NCBI GenBank assembly: GCA_002440235.1
Contig: DJRZ01000033.1
Coordinates: forward strand, 7,046-13,901
Reading direction: 5' to 3'
DNA from: Alphaproteobacteria bacterium UBA6347
GTDB taxonomy: Bacteria > Pseudomonadota > Alphaproteobacteria > CAAGCB01 > CAG-977
Length of the DNA stretch: 6,856 nt
Made by a program: the position numbers and the translations under genes. Below, piece by piece: positions 1 to 5,891 of this stretch; the stretch's first letter is position 1; every line of letters starts with the position of its first letter. Under the pieces are notes generated by a model that saw only the letters and a program-made list of their open reading frames with translations, did not search any database and had not been told where the DNA came from.

Positions 1-306
1 GACGATTTCGGGACGGGCTATTCGTCGCTGAGCTATCTGAAACGCTTTGCCGTCGACCGTCTGAAAATCGACCAGTCGTTCGTGCGCGACATGACGCACA
101 ACTACGACGACGCGGAAATCGCCCAAGCCATCATCAATCTGGGGCATACCTTGGGACTGGAAATCGTGTCCGAAGGCGTCGAAACCAAAGAACAGCTGGA
201 ATTGCTGAAAAAGCAGGGGTGCGACATCATTCAGGGCTATTACGTCAGCCGTCCGATGCCCGCCGCCGACATTCCCGATTTTTTGCGAAACGAACGCGAG
301 TTTTAA
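1..306 (+). CDS. EAL-domain cyclic-di-GMP phosphodiesterase, C-terminal part (5' end outside window)
   Basis: The frame is open from base 1 and ends at TAA 304-306, giving the last 101 residues of an EAL domain. EAL enzymes hydrolyse cyclic-di-GMP to pGpG and so tend to favour motility over biofilm formation. Visible family motifs in order are DDFGTGYSSLSYLK (residues 1-14 of the fragment, with the metal/active-site Asp pair), LKIDQSFV with the catalytic-region Lys, EIVSEGVET with the conserved Glu, and QGYYVSRPMP near the end. All C-terminal catalytic motifs seen here are intact, so this half looks active. The EAL signature and any GGDEF, PAS or membrane parts would lie upstream, so a dual GGDEF-EAL protein cannot be excluded. 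An ATG at 82 is internal and is not a start. The next gene follows after 21 bp on the same strand and could be co-transcribed. Confidence 0.93.
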   Translation, partial: DDFGTGYSSLSYLKRFAVDRLKIDQSFVRDMTHNYDDAEIAQAIINLGHTLGLEIVSEGVETKEQLELLKKQGCDIIQGYYVSRPMPAADIPDFLRNEREF

Positions 307-327
307 TTTTTTCAAAGAGGTAACGCT

Positions 328-918
328 ATGAAAACGTCCTTTGCCGTTTTGTCTTTGTTGCTGTCGGTTCAATCGGCTTTCGCCGCGGAAACGATCAATC
401 TGCCCGCGCCGCGGACGACAGGCGGCATGCCGCTGATGGACGCTTTGAGCGCGCGCAAATCGACGCGGTCTTTCGCCGACAAACCGATCGAACCGCAGGT
501 CTTGGCGGATATGCTGTGGGCGGCGTTCGGCGTCAACCGTCCGGACGGCAAACGCACCGCGCCGACCGCGATGAACCGGCAGGATATGGACGTCTACGTT
601 TTGAACAAGGACGGCGCGTTTTTGTACGACGCCGCGAAAAACGTTCTGCTTCCCGTTTCGGACAAGGACTTGCGGGACGTCAACGCCCAGCCGTTTGCGA
701 AAAAAGCGCCCGTGACGCTGCTGTATGCGGCAAAAGACGGCAAATTCGCCGGAATGCACGCGGGATCGCTGTACCAGAACGTCGGCTTGTTCTGCGCTTC
801 CGCCGGTCTGAACAACGTCGTCCGCGGCGGCAAAGACAACGAAGAGATGACAAAGGCGCTGAACCTGCCCGACGGCAAGCGCGTCATCGTGTCGCAGGTC
901 GTCGGCTATCCCGAATGA
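328..918 (+). CDS. Exported nitroreductase-family (SagB-like) flavoprotein
   Basis: This 196-residue protein has a nitroreductase fold, a family that binds FMN and reduces substrates with NAD(P)H. A typical Sec signal peptide occupies residues 1-20 (Lys at position 3, hydrophobic stretch, AFA-A cleavage site), which suggests a periplasmic product. Family features seen are ARKSTRSF (42-49, the usual FMN-phosphate-binding R-x-S-x-R region), TAPTAMNRQ (78-86, equivalent to the common APSAGNxQ) and HAGSLYQNVGLFCASAGLNNVVRG (144-167, equivalent to the helix carrying AxQNxxLAAxxxGL). Its length is normal for a short member. The start is well supported: AAAGAGG at 314-320 sits 7 bases before the ATG. 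There is no twin-arginine motif, so how FMN would reach the mature protein is unclear. The physiological substrate cannot be read from the sequence. The family assignment is firm; the export prediction is good. Confidence 0.88.
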   Translation: MKTSFAVLSLLLSVQSAFAAETINLPAPRTTGGMPLMDALSARKSTRSFADKPIEPQVLADMLWAAFGVNRPDGKRTAPTAMNRQDMDVYVLNKDGAFLYDAAKNVLLPVSDKDLRDVNAQPFAKKAPVTLLYAAKDGKFAGMHAGSLYQNVGLFCASAGLNNVVRGGKDNEEMTKALNLPDGKRVIVSQVVGYPE

Positions 919-921
919 TCA
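916..921. other. Abutting convergent stop codons (TGATCA)
   Basis: The TGA of the nitroreductase gene (916-918) is directly followed by the reverse-complement TGA of the GNAT gene (919-921), forming the palindrome TGATCA. No hairpin with a T-run is visible around the junction, so each transcript must run into the opposing gene before ending. Confidence 0.85.
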
Positions 922-1317
922 CAGGGACAGGCACGTAAAGCCGTCCGCCGTTTCCGCGTCCGCGTCAACGGTAAATCCGTTTTGTTCGAAGAACTTCCGC
1001 GCGGCGGCGTCGGTTTCAACCGTGACCGCCAATTCGCCGTACCCGTCGTTTCCGGCGCGATCGCGGGCGTCGTCCAGCAACGCTTTGCCCAGCCCTTTGC
1101 CGCGCGCACTTTCGGCAACGACGATGTTCAGGATTTCGACCGAACCGTCTTTCATATCCCGCAGAACATAGGCGCCGACGACGTTTTCACCGTCAAAAGC
1201 GGCAAAACAATGCCCTTTGTTCAGGCTTTTTTCGATTTTTTTAACGTCGGACTGTCCCTTTAACAGCAGACCGATCGGGTAATTTTGGAAAATTTCCTTG
1301 ATTTCAAAGGCGTTCAT
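919..1317 (-). CDS. GNAT-family N-acetyltransferase
   Basis: A 132-residue single-domain GNAT protein, which would transfer an acetyl group from acetyl-CoA to an amine on a small molecule or protein. The clearest feature is motif A: strand VEILNIVVAES (60-70) followed by ARGKGLGKALLDDA (71-84), where R72-G-K-G-L-G77 is the R/QxxGxG/A pyrophosphate-binding loop. A second strand, ELAVTVETD (95-103), and the motif-B-like ARKFFEQNGFTV (106-117) complete the usual core. The length is short but normal for compact GNATs. The ATG at 1315-1317 has an AAAGGA ribosome-binding site (1325-1330, minus strand) at good spacing. The substrate is unknown. The gene is convergent with the nitroreductase gene and divergent from the interrupted peptidase, with a 66-bp shared upstream region. 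Confidence 0.88.
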   Translation of the reverse strand: MNAFEIKEIFQNYPIGLLLKGQSDVKKIEKSLNKGHCFAAFDGENVVGAYVLRDMKDGSVEILNIVVAESARGKGLGKALLDDARDRAGNDGYGELAVTVETDAAARKFFEQNGFTVDADAETADGFTCLSL

Positions 1318-1327
1318 ACCGATTTCC

Positions 1328-1356
1328 TTTCAAAAGCGATAAAAAGAAAATACAAT
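1328..1356 (+). promoter_or_regulatory. Possible promoter of the interrupted peptidase gene
   Basis: TACAAT at 1351-1356 matches five of six bases of the sigma-70 -10 box. The best -35 candidate at 17-bp spacing is TTTCAA (1328-1333), which is weak. A start site near 1363 would leave a leader of about 20 bases before the ATG at 1384, preceded by AGGTGA (1375-1380). The -10 element is seen directly; promoter activity is inferred. Confidence 0.35.
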
Positions 1357-1383
1357 GTTTCAAAACAGATTCATAGGTGAAAA

Positions 1384-1986
1384 ATGAAACCGCATCAACA
1401 AGGCGCGATAGATTACTTTTGCGGCGCGAACGCCGTCATCAACGCGTTTCGTCACGCCGCGCGGGGCAGGGCGGAGTTGTCGTACACCGACGGGTGCGCA
1501 TTTTATCAATACTTAATCAAACGTTTGATTAAATTCAACCGGTTTGAAGAAGTCCTGTGCCGAGGAACGGATGCGGAATTGCTGGAAAAATTGCTGAAAA
1601 AAGCCGACGGATACGTCCGGCGCAAATACGGATTGAAAATCGTTTTTTCCGCGCCGTATGCCGACACGGACAATGACGTTTTGACGGCAGTTGACGAAAT
1701 CGGAAAATTTTTAAAACAGGACGACACGGCGTAGCTGCTGCGTATGAATAACAAGGCTTTGGGCGATCACTGGTCTGTCGCGACAACCGTTTATTCCAAC
1801 GGCAAGGTCGCTTTGTTCGACAGTTACGGCGCGAAATCGTTTGACGCGAACAAAGCCGTTTGGACGCCGCCCGTCAAAGAAAAAGACAGGACGTCCGACA
1901 TCCCGTCCGGAATGCCGATCCCGCCTCGCGGCAAGACGATGTTGTTGAAAGAGGGACAGTTCCTGATCGCCGTGTCGCCGGCGTGA
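1384..1986 (+). pseudogene. C39/papain-like cysteine peptidase homologue interrupted by in-frame TAG
   Basis: Two open stretches, 1384-1734 (116 residues) and 1744-1986 (80 residues), lie in the same frame and are separated only by TAG at 1732-1734 and three codons (LLR). Read through, they give about 200 residues with the order of a C39-like cysteine peptidase: QQGAIDYFCGANAVINAF (5-22) with Gln 5/6 and candidate nucleophile Cys13; then GDHWSVATTV (127-136) with His129; then VALFDSYG (142-149) with Asp146. The Cys half and the His/Asp half therefore both survive, but on opposite sides of the stop. ATG 1384 has a good AGGTGA site. The downstream ATG 1744 has none, so separate translation of the second half is unlikely. 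The simplest reading is a recent nonsense mutation or sequence error; stop-codon readthrough is possible. Similar QGxLDGxCGxxxxxNA-type proteins are known, but their substrates are mostly undefined. Confidence 0.72.
1732..1734 (+). other. In-frame amber codon inside the peptidase frame
   Basis: The codons read gac gac acg gcg TAG ctg ctg cgt. Family-like sequence resumes 11 residues later at GDHW with no frame change. The +4 base is C, often a leaky context. Every intact gene here whose end is visible stops with TAA or TGA, so this is the only TAG met as a first stop in the genes called. Confidence 0.8.
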
Positions 1987-2002
1987 AAAAAAATCTTGCT
2001 AT

Positions 2003-2031
2003 TTGAGCGGATAAAAACGTATCCTGATTAT
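2003..2031 (+). promoter_or_regulatory. Candidate sigma-70 promoter for the structured RNA
   Basis: TTGAGC (2003-2008) and GATTAT (2026-2031) are separated by 17 bp, each matching four of six consensus bases. An overlapping alternative is TTGCTA (1996-2001) with TATCCT (2020-2025) at 18 bp. Either would start transcription around 2032-2039, just before the first hairpins of the downstream RNA candidate. It lies within 20-45 bp of the peptidase stop codon. Confidence 0.4.
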
Positions 2032-2034
2032 ACG

Positions 2035-2302
2035 CGCGTAAATGAACGTTTGCGCGCCAGTGCCTGAAAAAGAGGCGCGGAGCCGTCGAAAAGCTCTGAC
2101 TGTTGCCGGTGCTATGATATGGCATCGAAACCGTTTCGCGTATCCACCAAACGGAATTGTATCCCCGATTTCCTTATGGGTTCGGGGAGCTTTTGGCGTA
2201 TGTTCAGAAGTATGCCCCGCATGCTTTAAAGGTCAAAAGGATCACCGCAACAGTTGATTTTTCGAACTCCCCGCGCCGCTTTTAAAAGGCGGTCTTTTTT
2301 TT
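2035..2302 (+). ncRNA. Candidate structured RNA (unknown family) or attenuator leader
   Basis: This stretch without a protein gene is rich in mutually compatible pairings. A closing helix joins GGCGCGG (2074-2080) to CCGCGCC (2271-2277), extendable by AG/CT. Inside it, AAAAGCT (2089-2095) pairs with AGCTTTT (2188-2194). That helix encloses GGTGCTAT/ATGGCATC (2108-2115/2119-2126), CCGTTT/AAACGG (2131-2136/2149-2154) and CCCCGA/TCGGGG (2163-2168/2182-2187). GGCGTA/TATGCC (2195-2200/2211-2216) follows immediately, so three helices abut and could stack coaxially. A promoter-like pair lies upstream and a T-run terminator ends it. Competing pairings exist: CGCGCC (2053-2058) can also pair with GGCGCG (2074-2079), and the closing helix shares bases 2276-2277 with the terminator. 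I see no tmRNA tag, SRP loop, RNase P core or known riboswitch signature. Helices are seen directly; that they form a functional RNA is inferred. Confidence 0.45.
2276..2302 (+). terminator. Intrinsic terminator or attenuator upstream of the Gly/Ala-rich gene
   Basis: CCGC (2276-2279) pairs with GCGG (2289-2292). The palindromic TTTTAAAA (2280-2287) lies between them, and eight T residues follow at 2295-2302. The stem is short and G2288 is unpaired or can replace a neighbour, but the T-run is strong. It sits 7 bases before the AGGGGAG ribosome-binding site (2309-2315) of the next gene. It would therefore either end the upstream RNA or attenuate entry into the gene pair. Confidence 0.6.
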
Positions 2303-2319
2303 GCAAAAAGGGGAGCGTT

Positions 2320-2913
2320 ATGGCTTTTACATTTGGAAAATTAGCAAAAAATCTTATCAAATTGTCTTGTATCACTGTTGATGCGGCACAAAAAGCCGCA
2401 TGTTATGTGACTGCAGACTTCATAGACAGTCCAGAAAGCAAAGAATCTATCCAAAAATTCAGCAATCAAATATCTGATGCGATAAATGATGTTTCAATTC
2501 CCGTATCTAATTTTGCGGAAGATGCGATTGACGGTAGTGTTGTCTTAGCGGGCGATATAACGGGTAGTGTGACAAAAAAAGTATGTGAAATGTGCGATGC
2601 ATCGCCTGAAACGGTAGCCGCGGCTGAAAAATACGGAAAATTCGCCGGAAAAGTTGCTGTTGGCTTTGCCATTGGAAATGTGGCAGCTTCTGGGCTGACA
2701 TCTGCGTTGTCTGCGACAGGAACAGCGGGGGCGGCGGCAACAACCAGCGGCTTGGCGGCTTTGGGTGGAGGAATGCAGGCGGGAATAACCGCTTCGCAAG
2801 CGATAACGGCGGCAACTACGCTATGCGCGGCAATGACGCCCGATAAAAAAGAGAAACAAGCTCTGCCAAAAAATGAAGAAATTAAACTGATAAGTAATAA
2901 AGAGGATAAATAA
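2320..2913 (+). CDS. Hypothetical Gly/Ala-rich protein with glycine-zipper-like segment
   Basis: A 197-residue protein I do not recognise by family. The start is the ATG at 2320, which has AGGGGAG (2309-2315) just upstream; a longer frame opening at TTG 2254 would run across the terminator and has no support. The N-terminal 100 residues are mixed helical sequence with a few Cys (17, 28, 89, 92). Residues 108-172 are Gly/Ala/Thr-rich and mildly hydrophobic, with GKFAGKVAVGFAIGN, TGTAGAAATTSGLAALGGG and MQAGITASQAITAATT. This resembles glycine-zipper or GxxxG segments that pack in membranes or oligomers. The C-terminal 25 residues are Lys/Glu-rich and probably soluble. There is no signal peptide. 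The next gene starts one base after this stop, so the two are translationally coupled and likely act together. Base composition is AT-richer than the flanks, suggesting different ancestry. The function is unknown; association with a membrane is a guess. Confidence 0.75.
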   Translation: MAFTFGKLAKNLIKLSCITVDAAQKAACYVTADFIDSPESKESIQKFSNQISDAINDVSIPVSNFAEDAIDGSVVLAGDITGSVTKKVCEMCDASPETVAAAEKYGKFAGKVAVGFAIGNVAASGLTSALSATGTAGAAATTSGLAALGGGMQAGITASQAITAATTLCAAMTPDKKEKQALPKNEEIKLISNKEDK

Positions 2914-2914
2914 G

Positions 2915-3655
2915 ATGTTTTGTTCAAACTGCGGAAAGCGGATTCAAAAAAATGCGAAATATTGTATGTATTGTGGAAATCCTGTCAATTTTATAGATGA
3001 CAAAGATGATGTCGCCAAAGATGTTTCAAATGAAGAAAATGCAGAATGTTGTGTTGAATATTCTGTTTGTTCTGAAAATGACGATTATTCAAACTGCGTT
3101 GACGGACACGTCAGTTTTCAGAAAATGTGCAAAAAATTCTTTTCAAAAGACATTAAAGAATATTTTTCATTCAATGGAACATATTCCAGATTGGAATTTT
3201 TTTATGCACGATTGATTATTTATCTTTCGTCTGGAATTCCTGTTTTTCTTTACGGGATTTCCAAGCTGTTATCCGAAATAATGGTAATTCCATGGTTTAT
3301 TGCCTTTGTTTGGTTGTTATGCGCTTCGTATGTAAAAAGATTGAAGGACTTAGGCGTTTCTCTTTGGGTTATGGTCATTCCGCCCATTTGCGGCATCTTG
3401 ATGCGCGTAGAAGGAATAATAGCATTTCTTGGAATTGTTGTTTTTATTTACTACACAGCCTGTGTTATGTTTCTCCCGGGAGAAAAATTTAGACAGGAAG
3501 AAGATGAGTTTATTGATGAAAAGAACGAAAATAAAGAAAATCTGGAAGACGCTGAAAAACAGGCGGATGCAGAAGTATTTTCGATTAAAGACGGATGTGT
3601 GCTTGCACTACTTATAATTGCAATAGCAATGATAACAGCTGTTGCAAACAATTAA
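2915..3655 (+). CDS. Zinc-ribbon + DUF805 membrane protein
   Basis: A 246-residue membrane protein. Residues 1-22 form a short zinc ribbon, CSNCG..CMYCG, with Cys 3, 6, 17 and 20. An acidic, Cys-containing linker runs to about residue 80. Residues 82-188 match a DUF805 domain: YFSFNGTYSRLEFFYARLII at its start, and KRLKDLGVSLWVMVIPPI (141-158), the usual RxxDxGxSGWW-like signature, in the middle. Roughly four membrane segments fall at 96-117, 119-138, 146-163 and 167-187. A highly charged EEDEFIDEKNEN...EDAEKQADAE stretch (195-220) and a final hydrophobic segment at 227-243 follow. Zinc-ribbon + DUF805 architecture is common in bacteria, but its role is unsettled. The start is supported by AGAGGA (2901-2906), which lies inside the end of the preceding gene, one base separating stop and start. 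The gene is AT-rich, with AAA, GAA, ATT and TTT favoured, unlike the housekeeping genes nearby. TAA is followed at once by TAG. Confidence 0.85.
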   Translation: MFCSNCGKRIQKNAKYCMYCGNPVNFIDDKDDVAKDVSNEENAECCVEYSVCSENDDYSNCVDGHVSFQKMCKKFFSKDIKEYFSFNGTYSRLEFFYARLIIYLSSGIPVFLYGISKLLSEIMVIPWFIAFVWLLCASYVKRLKDLGVSLWVMVIPPICGILMRVEGIIAFLGIVVFIYYTACVMFLPGEKFRQEEDEFIDEKNENKENLEDAEKQADAEVFSIKDGCVLALLIIAIAMITAVANN

Positions 3656-3660
3656 TAGAT

Positions 3661-3688
3661 AAAGAGCCGCTCAAATGAGCGGCTCTTT
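3661..3688. terminator. Bidirectional intrinsic terminator
   Basis: AAAGAGCCGCTC (3661-3672) and GAGCGGCTCTTT (3677-3688) form a perfect 12-bp stem with an AAAT loop. The stem is GC-rich in the middle with A/T ends that give a short T-run on either strand. It lies between two convergent genes, 5 bp after one stop codon and 18 bp beyond the other, so it can end both transcripts. Confidence 0.85.
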
Positions 3689-3706
3689 GGCAATCGGCGA
3701 GGTTGA

Positions 3707-5788
3707 TTATTTCAGCAACATCTTGAAGTCCACGACGACCGCGCGGTCTTTGGTGACCAGAACGGGGTTGCCGTCGATGGATTTGATTTCGGGGATTTCC
3801 AAAACCAGTTCCTGAACCTTTTTCAGCGTTTCCGCCAAAGGTCCGACCGCTTTGGGTTCTTCGCCGCGGACGCCGTTCAAAATCGTGCCGACTTTGGTTT
3901 CCTTGATCATCGCGTCGAAATCGTTCGCGGGCAAGATGCGCATCGTGGTGTCGCGCATGACTTCGGTGTAAATGCCGCCCGTGCCGAAGATCATCACGCG
4001 TCCGAAGTTTTTGTCGGAATTCACGCCGATAATCGTTTCAGTCGCTTTGACGATCATTTCCTGAATCAGGACGCTGGCGTTCTTCAGCTGGAATTTCGCG
4101 ATCGTCGCGGTCAATTCGTCAAACGCGGCGTTGAATTTCGCTTCGTCGTCAATGTTCAGATAGATGCCTTTCATTTCCGTTTTGTGCAAAGCGTCCGGCG
4201 CGGACAGTTTCAAAACGACGGGCGCGGGGAACAGCTTTTTGCAGAACGCCAAAGCTTCCGCCTTGTCGGTGAAGTTGCCGCATTTCGGATAGTCGATGCC
4301 GTAATGATCCATGATTTTGTTCATCGTGGATTGGGGCAGGGAAGCCAGACCGTCGGCGACCGCCTTTTTGACGTCTTCGCGGATTTCGGCGGGGACTTCG
4401 CTCAATTCGGCTTTGACTTCGGGCATACCCTTGAACGCCATCTGCGCTTTCATCAATCCCAGCAAGCGGATGCAGTCGGTCGGGTAGTCGTAGGCCAAAA
4501 CATTCGCGGCTTTCAGCATATTGACCGCTTCGCGCACGCGCTGACCGCCGATGAACGAACAGAAGATGTTGACGTTCTTGTATTCTTTCGCCAGTTTGAC
4601 GACGGCTTCGGCGGTTTCCTTCGGTTCGGTGGACATCTGCGGTGTCAGCAGAACGATGATGTTCTTGTATTCGCCGGATTCGCACAGAACGCGCAGGGCG
4701 TTTTCGTAGCGGTCGGCTTTCGCGTCGCCGACGACGTCGATCGGGTTGCCGACGGACGCTTCCGCCGTCAGAACCGCGCGCAGTTTTTCAATCGTCGCTT
4801 CGGACGGACGAGCCAGATCCAAGTGCGCTTCTTCGCACAGGTCGGAAGACAGAACGCCGACGCCGCCCGCGTTCGTCAAAATGCCGACGGAACCCGAAAA
4901 GTCCGTGTGGTTGACGTGCTGCAGCAATTCCAGCGCGCCGAACAGTTCGCGCGTGGTGTAGACCTGGATCGCGCCGCTGCGCTGCAAAGCGATTTCCAAA
5001 ACGCGGTAGTTCGGAGCCAGCGACCCCGTGTGGGACAGGCTGGCGGCTTGGGCTTTGGACGATTTTCCCGGTTCCATGATGACGCAGGGTTTCGTTTTGC
5101 TGACTTCTTTCAAAACGCGCAGGAATTCCTGACCTTTTTTCAGACCTTCCAGATAGAAAACGAACGCTTTGGTGTTTTCGTCGTGCTGAATGGCTTCCAG
5201 CAGGGACGCTTCGTTCAAATCGGCTTTGTTGCCGATGGAAATGAAGTGCGAAAAACCGATGCCTTTTTCTTCCGCCCAGTCCAGAATCGCCGAACAGTAC
5301 GCGCCCGACTGCGAAATGAACGCGACGTTGCCCTGCAAGGGGAAGCACGGCGCGAAACTGGCGTTCAGCTTGTCAAACGTGGAAATATGTCCCAGGCAGT
5401 TCGGTCCCAACAGGTTGATGCCCGCGTCCAAGCATTTTTTGGCGATGCTCAGTTCCAGATCCTTGTGTCCCGCTTCGCCGAAACCCGCGGTGATGATGCT
5501 GACATTCTTCGCGCCGTTGGCGATCGCGTCGTCGACCGCGGCTTCGCAGAAACGCGCGGGAACCAGCAGAACGACCAGATCGACGGGGTCGGGAATGTCG
5601 CGGACGGAAGCGAAGCACTTTTTGCCTTTCAATTCCTGTCCCGCCAATTTCGGGTTGACACCGTACAGCGTTCCTTCAAATCCGGCTTCGATCAGGTTTT
5701 TGAAAACGACCGCGCCCAGTTTCGATTCATCGGCGGAAACGCCGACGACGGCGACGGAACGGGGGTTAAAGAACGTGGTTAAAGACAT
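3707..5788 (-). CDS. Acetate-CoA ligase (ADP-forming), fused alpha-beta subunits
   Basis: A 693-residue member of the NDP-forming acyl-CoA synthetase family. It interconverts acetyl-CoA (or a related acyl-CoA) + ADP + phosphate with acetate + ATP + CoA, giving substrate-level ATP in fermentation. Order: CoA-binding domain (about 5-135, NPRSVAVVGVSAD and GPNCLGHIS); succinyl-CoA-ligase-like domain (about 150-290) with FISQSGA (158-163) and LSHTGSLAP (251-259), where His253 is the expected phosphohistidine; a third ligase domain (about 298-445); and an ATP-grasp domain (about 475-690) with VVLKLSAPDALHKTEMKG (524-541, His535), FGTGGIYTEV (601-610) and SIDGNPVLV (670-678). This full-length fused form lacks the GNAT domain of Pat-type lysine acetyltransferases, so an enzyme role is preferred. 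The ATG has AAAGGA (5795-5800) upstream. The gene is single, with its own terminator, and divergent from ssb. Acyl preference cannot be read here; in IDGNPV, Gly replaces the more usual hydrophobic residue. Confidence 0.92.
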   Translation of the reverse strand: MSLTTFFNPRSVAVVGVSADESKLGAVVFKNLIEAGFEGTLYGVNPKLAGQELKGKKCFASVRDIPDPVDLVVLLVPARFCEAAVDDAIANGAKNVSIITAGFGEAGHKDLELSIAKKCLDAGINLLGPNCLGHISTFDKLNASFAPCFPLQGNVAFISQSGAYCSAILDWAEEKGIGFSHFISIGNKADLNEASLLEAIQHDENTKAFVFYLEGLKKGQEFLRVLKEVSKTKPCVIMEPGKSSKAQAASLSHTGSLAPNYRVLEIALQRSGAIQVYTTRELFGALELLQHVNHTDFSGSVGILTNAGGVGVLSSDLCEEAHLDLARPSEATIEKLRAVLTAEASVGNPIDVVGDAKADRYENALRVLCESGEYKNIIVLLTPQMSTEPKETAEAVVKLAKEYKNVNIFCSFIGGQRVREAVNMLKAANVLAYDYPTDCIRLLGLMKAQMAFKGMPEVKAELSEVPAEIREDVKKAVADGLASLPQSTMNKIMDHYGIDYPKCGNFTDKAEALAFCKKLFPAPVVLKLSAPDALHKTEMKGIYLNIDDEAKFNAAFDELTATIAKFQLKNASVLIQEMIVKATETIIGVNSDKNFGRVMIFGTGGIYTEVMRDTTMRILPANDFDAMIKETKVGTILNGVRGEEPKAVGPLAETLKKVQELVLEIPEIKSIDGNPVLVTKDRAVVVDFKMLLK

Positions 5789-5849
5789 TATTTTTCCTTT
5801 CTGAAAGCTTTAAACCTAACTGAGGGTGTATAAAAAATCTTTGACGCCG

Positions 5850-5874
5850 AAAAGTCAAGGCAAAATTGACTTTT
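5850..5874. promoter_or_regulatory. Inverted repeat AAAAGTCAA-N7-TTGACTTTT, possible operator
   Basis: A perfect 9-bp inverted repeat with a 7-base spacer lies about 60 bp upstream of the acetate-CoA ligase start. Each arm contains TTGACT, a -35-like hexamer facing one direction. On the minus strand TATACA (5827-5832) could be the -10 box of the ligase gene, but the spacing to that arm is 20 bp, too long for a standard promoter. It is either a regulator site or a small stem-loop. Confidence 0.35.
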
Positions 5875-5891
5875 TCATATATGCGCCGGAC

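Noticed and set aside
516..938. Overlapping frames on both strands within the nitroreductase gene
   Set aside because: They are shadows of a GC-biased real gene. Their translations are Arg-rich and without domains.
2071..2230. Possible lysine riboswitch, because of AGAGGCGCGG and GGGGAGC
   Set aside because: The other conserved core pieces (the AGUA loop region and the GCCGAAG segment) are absent and the helix order differs.
2042..2257. A 71-codon plus-strand frame inside the structured-RNA interval
   Set aside because: There is no ribosome-binding site before ATG 2042, no protein-like pattern, and its bases are explained by paired helices.
2035..2302. tmRNA, SRP RNA or RNase P RNA
   Set aside because: No ANDN-like tag frame and no T-arm with CCA end, no GGAAGGAAGCAG-type SRP loop, and no RNase P GAGGAAAGUCC core could be found on either strand.
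2254..2319. A longer start (TTG 2254) for the Gly/Ala-rich protein
   Set aside because: The extension would cross the terminator and its T-run, and ATG 2320 has its own strong ribosome-binding site.
4184..5782. A 532-codon open frame on the plus strand opposite the acetate-CoA ligase gene
   Set aside because: It is a product of the strong codon bias of the real minus-strand gene. Its translation is rich in Gln, Arg, Phe and Val repeats with no recognisable domain.
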